5,952 nt of DNA. It comes from Thermomicrobiales bacterium (GTDB taxonomy: Bacteria > Chloroflexota > Chloroflexia > Thermomicrobiales > UBA6265). The stretch is from positions 1 through 5,952 of the forward strand of contig JAUJMG010000272.1 of assembly GCA_030446955.1 (NCBI GenBank). Direction: 5' to 3'. This document shows, one piece after another, positions 1 to 4,747 of the stretch. A program made the position numbers and the translations under genes. How positions within the stretch are numbered: the stretch's first letter is position 1; every line of letters begins with the position of its first letter. The notes under the pieces were generated by a model, which saw only the letters and a list, made by a program, of their open reading frames with translations, was not told the DNA's origin and searched no databases.

Positions 1-825
1 TCCCGGGCGATCTTGTGCAGCATGCTCTCGCGCAGCCAGAACCTGGCGGCGGTCCTCCTCGTGCTCTACGGCGCGATCCGCCAGTGGGGCCTCCCCGGGG
101 CGCTGGTGACCGACAGCGGCGGCGTCTTCCTCGCCAATCATGCCCAGCGCATCTACCAGGTCCTGGGCATCCGCAAGGAGGAGATCGCCCGGCGGCAGCC
201 CTGGCAGAGCCTCATCGAGGCGAACTTCGGGACCCAGATGCGGATGGCCGACTACCATTTCGCCAAGGCGGCGACCTGGGAGGAGCTGCTGCGCGTCCAC
301 GAGCAGTGGATGACCGACTTCAACGCGCAGATGCACTGGGCGCACCAGCGACACCCGGAGGGGCGGCTCAGCCCGCACGCCGTCCTGGATGGCGCGGCCG
401 GCCGCCCCGTCGCGGAGGCTGCGCTGCACCGCGTCTTCTACACCCTGCGCTTTGGTCGCGTCCTGGACGGACAGGGGTACGCGCGCTTCCGGCACTGGAA
501 GGTCTACGGCGAGCGGGGCCTGGCGCGGCGGCCGGTCGGGGTCTGGCTCTACGGCCCGCAGTTGCTGCTTGAGCACTGCGAGGAGCCGCTGGCGGAGTTC
601 CGGGTCGCCTACGAGCCGGGCAGGCGGCGGCTCAAGGCGGTGACGCTCCACCGGCTGTTCCAGACACCATTCCGCTCGCCCCAGGCGCCGCTCTTCCCCC
701 TGGACGACGAGCAGTGGCGCAAGGCGTGGCGCATGGCGGACTACACCCCACGGCGACCACAGTCAGAGCCGGCGGTGCAGCTCCCGCTCTTCACCGCCGA
801 GGTCCTCGCCACGTTGTTGGCTTAG
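1..825 (+). CDS. DDE (rve-type) transposase, 5'-truncated by window edge
   Basis: C-terminal 274 codons of an integrase-core transposase that would cut and join transposon ends using a DDE metal site. Homology to the complete transposase at 1029-2891 begins at the very first codon (SRAIL...) and runs without gaps to the C-terminus, so the gene continues left of the window; the TTG at 13 and the ATG at 22 are not real starts. The second catalytic Asp lies in LVTDSGGVF (codon 38) and the Glu in SLIEANF (codon 73), giving DX34E spacing. The first Asp is off the edge. A beta-rich C-terminal domain follows (FRHWKVYGERG, VWLYG). About two thirds of the first 70 aligned residues match the second copy, so the two are relatives rather than recent duplicates. 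The stop is TAG at 823-825. The core looks intact, but the missing N-terminus prevents a judgement on function. Confidence 0.85.
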   Translation, partial: SRAILCSMLSRSQNLAAVLLVLYGAIRQWGLPGALVTDSGGVFLANHAQRIYQVLGIRKEEIARRQPWQSLIEANFGTQMRMADYHFAKAATWEELLRVHEQWMTDFNAQMHWAHQRHPEGRLSPHAVLDGAAGRPVAEAALHRVFYTLRFGRVLDGQGYARFRHWKVYGERGLARRPVGVWLYGPQLLLEHCEEPLAEFRVAYEPGRRRLKAVTLHRLFQTPFRSPQAPLFPLDDEQWRKAWRMADYTPRRPQSEPAVQLPLFTAEVLATLLA

Positions 826-888
826 CCGCTCGCAAGGTGGACGCCGCCGCCCGCCCGCGGTTTCCTGCCACGGTCACTGCACGTATCG

Positions 889-909
889 GGGGCACATCAT
901 ATGACCGAG
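889..909 (-). repeat. Diverged right terminal repeat of transposon A
   Basis: Read on the minus strand, this begins CTCGGTCATATGATG and aligns with the end repeat at 934-953 (GTCGGACACATG...). The shared positions are TCGG, CA, ATG and TGC, with one extra base. It lies 64 bp past the transposase stop, where a right end would be expected. It also contains an 8-bp palindrome, TCATATGA (897-904). This is a similarity call made by hand. Confidence 0.4.
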
Positions 910-913
910 CGTG

Positions 914-934
914 CCATGCCGCCCGATGCATAGG
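914..934 (+). repeat. 21-bp direct repeat, copy 1
   Basis: An exact 21-bp sequence starting CCATGCCGCC and ending ATGCATAGG, repeated in the same orientation at 972-992. Its right half is a near-perfect palindrome (CCGATGCATAGG, with one mismatched pair around ATGCAT). It lies between the presumed right end of transposon A and the 20-bp end repeat of transposon B, sharing its last base with the latter. It may be a transposase-binding site; see copy 2. Confidence 0.8.
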
Positions 935-953
935 TCGGACACATGTTTGCACC
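934..953 (+). repeat. Left terminal inverted repeat of transposon B
   Basis: The sequence is GTCGGACACATGTTTGCACC. It is perfectly inverted at 5932-5951. It contains the palindrome ACATGT. It lies 75 bp upstream of the GTG proposed as the transposase start. Confidence 0.65.
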
Positions 954-975
954 GGGGCTGGCAAGGGCCTACCAT
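947..975 (+). promoter_or_regulatory. Weak candidate promoter for transposase B
   Basis: TTGCAC (947-952), a 17-bp spacer and TACCAT (970-975) resemble -35 and -10 boxes, with three and four matches to consensus. The -35 lies in the terminal repeat, an arrangement common in insertion sequences. In G+C-rich DNA this score is weak and the call is tentative. Confidence 0.2.
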
Positions 976-992
976 GCCGCCCGATGCATAGG
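972..992 (+). repeat. 21-bp direct repeat, copy 2
   Basis: Identical to 914-934, with starts 58 bp apart. It lies inside transposon B, 37 bp upstream of the transposase start. Repeated transposase-binding sites near the ends are typical of Mu, Tn7 and Tn5053-type elements, and this pair would fit that pattern, although here the assignment is inference. The flanks differ (GGAGGGGCGG after this copy, TCGGACACAT after copy 1), so only the 21 bp is shared. Confidence 0.8.
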
Positions 993-1002
993 GAGGGGCG
1001 GC

Positions 1003-1015
1003 ACTGCTGAGCAGT
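1003..1015. promoter_or_regulatory. 13-bp palindrome before transposase B
   Basis: ACTGCT-G-AGCAGT is a perfect inverted repeat with a single central base, ending 13 bp before the transposase start. It could be an operator or a small hairpin occluding the start region, but nothing shows which. Confidence 0.4.
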
Positions 1016-1028
1016 AGCTGACGAGCGT

Positions 1029-2891
1029 GTGACCAACCTCCGGGTGGTGAGGGCGGTGATCGGGGTGAAGCGGCAGCAGGTTCCACCGACGGATGATTGG
1101 CAGCAGCTCCAGTTGCTCGCGAAGACGCCTGAGCAACGCACCTACGAGCTCATCCGCCCCGTTGTCCTCTTCGGGCAGCCCGCCAGCGTCCGCGCCCGCG
1201 AAACCGGCGTGCCCCAGCGCACCCTCTACCGCCAGGCGGACGCCTTCGACCAGCGGGGGATGGCCAGCCTCGCCCCGCCGTCCAAGGTGGAGCGCCACCA
1301 GCAGCTCCCCGCGCCGATCCGCCAGGCAATCATCGATCTCAAGCGCGAGTACCCGCTGCTCAACACCCATGAGATCACCACCATCTGCTGGGCGCGCTTC
1401 GGGCAGCGCCCGAGCCCGCGCACGGTGAAGCGTATCCTCGCCGAGGCCCCGCCCGCGCCCCCGGCCGCCCGGCGCTTCCCGCCCTACCACGCCTTCGCCG
1501 ACCCCGTCGCGGCGCGCCTCGCCATCATCCGCCTTCATATAGAAGGGTGGAACAGCACGAGCATCGCCGGCTACCTGGAGATCAGCCGCGACACGGTCTA
1601 CCGGACTTTGCAGCGGTGGGTCGCCGAGGGCGTCGCCGGCCTCCCCGACAAGCCCCACGCGCGCAAGGACGGCCCCCGCAAGGTCGATCTGCGCGCCATC
1701 GCCACGGTCAAGGAGTTGCAGGAGAACCCGGGACTCGGCGAGTGGCGCGTCCATGCCGCGCTCAAGCGGCTGGGCATCTTCCTCAGCCCGCGTACCTGCG
1801 GGCGCATCCTGGCCCTCAACCGCAAGCTCTACGGCCTGCCGCAGCCGGCCGCCGCGTTCAAGGAGCCCAAGCCGATGCCGTTCGCGGCGCAGCGGCGGCA
1901 GCAGATCTGGTCGGTCGATCTGCGCTACCTGGACATGCACCGCCTGGGCGGGGGCCACATCTACGTCATCTCCATTCTGGACAACTACTCCCGCGCGATC
2001 CTGGCGAGCGGGCTGTCGCGAACGCAGGATCTGACCGCCTACCTGCTGGTGCTCTACGCCGCGATTCGCCAGCACGGGGCGCCGGAGGTGCTGGTCAGTG
2101 ACGGCGGCAGTGTCTTCAAGGCGAAGCAGGCGCTGCGCATCTACGAGGCGCTGGGAATCCGCAAGGAGCAGATCGATCGCAAGCAACCCTGGCAGAACTA
2201 CATCGAGACCACCTTCAATATCATGCGCCGGATGGCTGACTGGGATTTCGGCCAGGCAACGACCTGGGCGGAACTCCTCGCGGTCCATGACCAATGGGTG
2301 GTGGACTACAACTACCAGGATCACTGGGCGCACCGGCGGCGCGACGAGGCGGCGCGTAGCCCGGCGGCGGTGCTCGCCTGGGTCCACGGGCGGGCGTTCG
2401 CGCCGGCGGCCCTGCACCGCGTCTTCTACGCCACCCGCTTCGGGCGCAAGGTCGATCGCCTCGGCTATGTGCGGTTCCGGCACTGGCGTGTGTACGGGGA
2501 GCGGGGCGTGGCCGGGGAACACGCGGCGGTGTGGCTCTACGGGGAGCACCTGACGGTGGAGTTCGCCGACGAGCCGCTCGCCCAATATCGCGTCAGCTAC
2601 CAGCCGGACAAGCGCCACCTGAAGGCCGTCACCGACCCGCACCTCTTCGAGACGCCGCACCGCTCGCCGCAACTGCCGCTGTGGGAGTTGGGCGACGGCG
2701 AGTGGCTCCGTGTGCTGCTGATGCCCGAATACGCTCCGCGCCGGCGGCGACCCGTCGGCGCGGAGCAGCCATCCCTCTTCGCCTTGCAGGAGGTCGGCAC
2801 CGGATGGGTGGGGCGGGGCAATGGTCGGTCGGGACCACAGTCGTCCAGCAGGAGGTCTGGCGCGGTCGCCTGTGGTCGGCACGCCCGATGA
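1029..2891 (+). CDS. DDE transposase with Mu/TnsB-like multidomain layout (IS481-like core)
   Basis: 620-residue transposase expected to bind element ends and catalyse strand transfer. Residues about 30-80 form a helix-turn-helix (ASVRARETGVPQRTLYR), 90-140 a second HTH-like segment (SPRTVKRIL) and 160-200 a third HTH (NSTSIAGYLEISRDTVYR). The integrase core spans about 290-410, with D297 (WSVDLRYLD), D358 (VLVSDGG) and E393 (NYIETTF), giving canonical DX34E spacing. Residues about 430-560 are beta-rich, as in Mu-type C-terminal domains. It is much longer than ordinary IS481 transposases (300-400 residues) and nearer TniA/TnsB in size, but no AAA+ TniB/TnsC gene follows. The start is uncertain: GTG 1029 has no clear ribosome site, and in-frame GTGs at 1044, 1047, 1056 and 1065 are alternatives. 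The C-terminus runs about 26 residues past where the relative at 1-825 stops, through the 5' end of the DUF402 gene in another frame. Confidence 0.85.
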   Translation: MTNLRVVRAVIGVKRQQVPPTDDWQQLQLLAKTPEQRTYELIRPVVLFGQPASVRARETGVPQRTLYRQADAFDQRGMASLAPPSKVERHQQLPAPIRQAIIDLKREYPLLNTHEITTICWARFGQRPSPRTVKRILAEAPPAPPAARRFPPYHAFADPVAARLAIIRLHIEGWNSTSIAGYLEISRDTVYRTLQRWVAEGVAGLPDKPHARKDGPRKVDLRAIATVKELQENPGLGEWRVHAALKRLGIFLSPRTCGRILALNRKLYGLPQPAAAFKEPKPMPFAAQRRQQIWSVDLRYLDMHRLGGGHIYVISILDNYSRAILASGLSRTQDLTAYLLVLYAAIRQHGAPEVLVSDGGSVFKAKQALRIYEALGIRKEQIDRKQPWQNYIETTFNIMRRMADWDFGQATTWAELLAVHDQWVVDYNYQDHWAHRRRDEAARSPAAVLAWVHGRAFAPAALHRVFYATRFGRKVDRLGYVRFRHWRVYGERGVAGEHAAVWLYGEHLTVEFADEPLAQYRVSYQPDKRHLKAVTDPHLFETPHRSPQLPLWELGDGEWLRVLLMPEYAPRRRRPVGAEQPSLFALQEVGTGWVGRGNGRSGPQSSSRRSGAVACGRHAR

Positions 2892-3445
2892 CGGTGGCCG
2901 AGGATCGCGGGGACTTTGTGGCGTTGTGGTGCCCGGCCGGCACGCGCTGGAAGACGGCGACGACGCCCCCCACCCGGCCGCGCGCGCCGACACGAGCGGA
3001 GCGTTTTGTCCTCTCGCTCGCGCGCGGCGATTGGGTCCGGGGCGACTTCACCTGGGATGTCTCGACGCTGGTGCTCGCGCGGGCCGGCGACTGGCACGCG
3101 GTGTGGGTGTCGTGGCGCGAGGACGGCGAGGACTGGGGCTGGTACGTCAACCGCCGGCGGCCGCCCCGTGGGACGGCGCGGGGGCTGCAAACGATGGACC
3201 TCATGCTCGGCATCCTCGTCGCGCCTGACCGCCGCTGGCGGTGGAAAGATGAGGACGAATTCGGTGCCCGCATAGCGGCCGGCCTCATCACCACCGCGGA
3301 GGCCGCGCGGGTGCGCGACGAGGCGCGCCGCGTGATCGGGCACGTGGAGGCGAACGCGCCGCCCTTCAGCGCGCGCTGGCACGACTGGCGGCCGGAGCCT
3401 TCCTGGTCGTTGCCGCAGCCCCCTGCGGGATGGGATCGCCTCTAA
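2804..3445 (+). CDS. DUF402 domain protein
   Basis: 213-residue protein of the DUF402 family (Pfam PF04167), whose studied members include nucleoside di-/triphosphatases (S. aureus Ntdp type) and the RNA-binding FAU-1 proteins. The hallmarks are WYVNRRRP (113-120), MDLMLGILVAPD (131-142), WRWKDEDEF (145-153) and a C-terminal DWRPEPSW...LP..PAGW tail. ATG 2804 is chosen because AGGAGG (2788-2793) lies 10 nt upstream and because family proteins begin with a VWRGR-W.A.P-like strand, here residues 18-28. ATG 2888, overlapping the transposase stop as ATGA, would remove that strand. The gene overlaps the transposase by 88 bp, so it is probably co-transcribed with it. Oddity: family members usually have D-x-x-L-D at 132-136, whereas this protein has G136, one base change from Asp at a likely metal ligand, so activity may be impaired. 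Biological role here is unknown. Confidence 0.8.
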   Translation: MGGAGQWSVGTTVVQQEVWRGRLWSARPMTVAEDRGDFVALWCPAGTRWKTATTPPTRPRAPTRAERFVLSLARGDWVRGDFTWDVSTLVLARAGDWHAVWVSWREDGEDWGWYVNRRRPPRGTARGLQTMDLMLGILVAPDRRWRWKDEDEFGARIAAGLITTAEAARVRDEARRVIGHVEANAPPFSARWHDWRPEPSWSLPQPPAGWDRL

Positions 3446-3517
3446 ACCGGAGCGCCAATGAAACCCACCTGATGTTGAACGTCAAGCATGGAGATCCCCT
3501 CGGCGCTCCGGTTGAGC
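3441..3517 (+). repeat. Long-armed stem-loop after DUF402 gene, attC-like in outline
   Basis: AACCGGAGCGCC (3445-3456) is perfectly inverted at 3502-3513, with a 45-nt loop; pairing continues imperfectly outward to 14 of 16 positions (3441-3456 with 3502-3517). The 3' edge GTTGAGC (3511-3517) fits the integron R' box GTTRRRY, and the 5' edge TCTAAAC is a partial R'' box. Orientation matches a plus-strand cassette gene ending at 3445. Against attC: the arms have no extrahelical base and no unpaired central spacer, and no integrase or second attC is visible. No T-run follows, so a classic terminator is also doubtful. Confidence 0.6.
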
Positions 3518-3533
3518 ATGCTGGTTCGCCACA

Positions 3534-3565
3534 GCGCAGGTCTAGCGACTCGGTGGCCGCTGCGC
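3534..3565. repeat. Small hairpin in the 3446-3650 gap
   Basis: GCGCAG (3534-3539) pairs with CTGCGC (3560-3565) across a 20-nt loop. Short G+C-rich arms like these arise easily by chance. It is listed because it sits between two longer stems in a gap without a gene. Confidence 0.3.
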
Positions 3566-3588
3566 CGCATCCTCAGTCTAAGCGCGTA

Positions 3589-3652
3589 AGACGGACGCCG
3601 GGCCGAGACCCTGAACCTGATAGCCCCGGCCCCGGTAAAGGGAGCACCGTCT
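3589..3652 (+). other. Stem-closed element with TPP-riboswitch-like fragments (probably degenerate)
   Basis: AGACGG (3589-3594) pairs with CCGTCT (3647-3652), closing a 52-nt segment. Inside, on the plus strand, are CCGAGA (3603-3608; TPP consensus CTGAGA), CCC, GAACCTGAT (3613-3621; the conserved TPP J2-4/P4 stretch) and AAAGGGA (3637-3643; consensus GTAGGGA). GCCGGG (3597-3602) can pair with CCCGGC (3625-3630). The 5' GGGGTGC element and a proper P5 loop are missing, and the only gene downstream on this strand is antisense to EthD, so a working switch is unlikely. It could be a relic, or a structure in the 3' end of the EthD transcript, whose stop it overlaps. Confidence 0.3.
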
Positions 3653-3953
3653 ATGCCTTGACCTCGGAGACGAAGAACGTCGCCCCTCCCGTGGCGAAAT
3701 TCGCGAGGTCCCTGCTCGCGGCCTCTCCCTCCGGCGAGGACATCGCCTCACCCATGCGGTCTGCACTCTCGAACCACACCTCCGCGATGCGGTGGTACGG
3801 CGCTTCGCCGCCGTCCACGGCACGCACCCGTCCCGACTCGAAGCGGTACACGTTCGGTAGCTTCGCCGCCAAGGGCACGTGTCGGTTTGCGTAGTACTCC
3901 TCGAACGCCTCCGGGTCTTCCGGGTGCCCGAACAGGACTGTGAGCTTCACCAT
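3651..3953 (-). CDS. EthD family protein
   Basis: 100-residue protein of the EthD family (Pfam PF07110), small dimeric alpha-beta barrel proteins named from the ethyl tert-butyl ether degradation cluster; relatives act in oxidative or polyketide-related steps, and many have no known reaction. The typical N-terminal strand MVKLTVLFG is followed by a DPEAFEEYYANRHVPLA helix with the family-conserved H25, a central strand with YHRIAEVWFES (53-63) and the closing strand ATFFVSEVKA. Length is normal for the family. The start at 3953 is supported by GGGGAGG (plus-strand 3959-3965), 5 nt upstream; longer versions of the frame reach into the SnoaL gene and have no EthD-like sequence. It lies 107 bp downstream of SnoaL on the same strand, probably one transcript, although a small hairpin (4042-4057) lies between. 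The substrate cannot be inferred. Confidence 0.85.
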   Translation of the reverse strand: MVKLTVLFGHPEDPEAFEEYYANRHVPLAAKLPNVYRFESGRVRAVDGGEAPYHRIAEVWFESADRMGEAMSSPEGEAASRDLANFATGGATFFVSEVKA

Positions 3954-4041
3954 GGTTTCCTCCCCTTTCGTTCGAATGCAGGTCATGAGGTGCTCGTTGC
4001 CAGGGCATCGGCAGTACTGAAGGGGGCAGTCTCGTCCTCCC

Positions 4042-4057
4042 CAGCCTCTGGAGGCTG
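4042..4057 (-). repeat. Short hairpin in the SnoaL-EthD gap
   Basis: CAGCCT-CTGG-AGGCTG forms a 6-bp stem with a 4-nt loop just after the SnoaL stop. A 12-bp palindrome, GCTGAGCTCAGC (4054-4065), overlaps it and the stop codon. There is no T-run on the minus strand, so this is more likely an mRNA processing or stability element, or chance, than a terminator. Confidence 0.35.
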
Positions 4058-4060
4058 AGC

Positions 4061-4486
4061 TCAGCGGGCGTCGAACGCGAGCACGTATGCCGCCGTGTTC
4101 TCGAAAAACCGGCCCTTGGCGATCTTGCCGTCCCTGAGCGTGTAGACGTGTGCCCACTCTTGCTCGAACGTGCGCCCTGTGGTCTTGATGAGATTGCGCT
4201 CGTAGCCCAAGACGACTACAGTGTCGCCCTGCGCGACGAACTCGCGAGGCTCGAACTGTTGAAATTCGAGGGTTTCCTCGACCGAGGAGAAGAACTCGCC
4301 GACGGCCTCGCGCCCGTGGCGAGGGCCGGCAAAGGGGATCACGGCAGGGCCCTGCAGCGTCCATTCCACGTCGTCGGTCAGGACGTCGAGCACCGCGGGG
4401 ATATCCCCGCGGCCGACCGCCTCATAGGTTCGCCGCACCGCAGCCACGTTCTGCCGTACCACATCTTCATTCGTCAGGTCGCTCAT
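4061..4486 (-). CDS. SnoaL-like / NTF2-fold protein
   Basis: 141-residue protein of the SnoaL-like/ketosteroid isomerase clan. The fold makes a cone with a hydrophobic pocket, used by relatives as isomerases, cyclases, hydrolases or ligand binders. Visible features are the N-terminal helices (VVRQNVAAVRRTYEAVGRGD, 9-28), the strand VLTDDVEW with W42, the segment GPAVIPFAGPRHGREAVGEFF (46-66) and the final strands HVYTLRDGKIAKGRFFENTA (113-132). Length is standard. ATG 4486 is the only good start: an in-frame stop lies about 20 nt upstream (plus-strand 4505-4507), and a G-rich stretch (seven Gs, plus-strand 4494-4500) serves as ribosome site. A possible leader ORF overlaps it by ATGA. EthD follows on the same strand, so the two probably form an operon. 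No catalytic residues can be assigned with confidence. Confidence 0.85.
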   Translation of the reverse strand: MSDLTNEDVVRQNVAAVRRTYEAVGRGDIPAVLDVLTDDVEWTLQGPAVIPFAGPRHGREAVGEFFSSVEETLEFQQFEPREFVAQGDTVVVLGYERNLIKTTGRTFEQEWAHVYTLRDGKIAKGRFFENTAAYVLAFDAR

Positions 4487-4551
4487 CGCGCATCCCCCCC
4501 ATCCTCAGCAGGCTTGTACCTTACGCCGAACTCGTTCGGTTTCGCGGTCAT
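4483..4551 (-). CDS. Possible 22-residue leader ORF coupled to SnoaL
   Basis: Short ORF encoding MTAKPNEFGVRY plus ten more residues (ending GGDAR). Its ATG is preceded by a strong repeated ribosome site, AAGGAGGAGGAGG, about 11 nt upstream. Its TGA overlaps the SnoaL ATG in the ATGA arrangement typical of translational coupling. No family is recognised. It could be a leader peptide loading ribosomes onto SnoaL, a remnant of a longer upstream gene, or chance. The ribosome site and overlap argue for translation; the product itself may not matter. Confidence 0.45.
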   Translation of the reverse strand: MTAKPNEFGVRYKPAEDGGDAR

Positions 4552-4747
4552 CACTTTCGCTTCCTCCTCCTCCTTCGGCACTGGGCGCTCCTGACGCCCG
4601 GCCGCCAATACCGTTACGGCTTGACCTTATCGAGTTCGGAGCGGTAAGGACATCCCTCTTTCGGGGGATTTGGGCCCTCGCTGGGGTACAATGCCGGCGC
4701 GGTTGTGGGTTAGGGGCCGCGGGAGCCTCATGAGGGGTGGCAGAACC
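4552..4747. promoter_or_regulatory. Divergent intergenic region between SnoaL operon and LuxR gene
   Basis: Both transcripts must start here or just beyond. For LuxR, TACAAT (4687-4692) is a good -10 box, but no -35 stands at the usual distance; TTGACC (4621-4626) is a good -35 without a matching -10. CGAGTTCGG (4631-4639) is an exact inverted copy of CCGAACTCG (4526-4534), which itself lies in a 14-bp palindrome CCGAAC-TC-GTTCGG (4526-4539) inside the leader ORF. CCGT-T-ACGG (4611-4619) is another small palindrome, and GGGCG/CGCCC (4583-4587/4595-4599) could form a hairpin near the leader ribosome site. These are candidate operator half-sites; none matches an operator I can name. Confidence 0.35.

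Larger units (their letters stand above)
1..909 (+). mobile_element. Transposon A, right-hand part (truncated by window edge)
   Basis: This is the 3' portion of a transposon: most of the catalytic and C-terminal part of a DDE transposase, followed by about 64 bp of non-coding DNA and then a sequence at 889-909 that looks like its right end. That end resembles, in the right-end orientation, the 20-bp inverted repeat flanking the second transposon (about 15 of 20 positions with one 1-nt gap). The left end is outside the window. The exact terminus is inferred only from similarity to the neighbouring element; no target-site duplication can be assessed. Confidence 0.5.

Noticed and set aside
914..992. 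CRISPR-like repeat pair
   Set aside because: There are only two copies of 21 bp and one spacer, no cas gene, and a transposon-end setting that explains the repeat better.
2531..2803. Extension of the DUF402 frame upstream into the transposase gene
   Set aside because: The translated part shows no family similarity (Arg/Ala/Pro-rich), and AGGAGG followed by ATG 2804 gives a DUF402-like N-terminus.
969..2993. Long minus-strand open frame (674 codons) opposite transposase B
   Set aside because: It is antisense to a protein with intact domains and DDE residues; its translation is Arg/Pro/Ala/Val-rich with no recognisable motif, as expected from the mirror frame of G+C-rich coding DNA.
3430..3894. 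Plus-strand open frame of 154 codons
   Set aside because: It crosses the non-coding structured gap and then runs antisense to EthD, with no recognisable domain and no ribosome site.
3954..4364. Longer EthD start (237 codons)
   Set aside because: The extra N-terminus is the SnoaL gene read in another frame; EthD proteins are about 100 residues and ATG 3953 has a strong ribosome site.
4148..4594. Plus-strand open frame of 148 codons
   Set aside because: It is antisense to the SnoaL gene and the leader region, and it has no motif.
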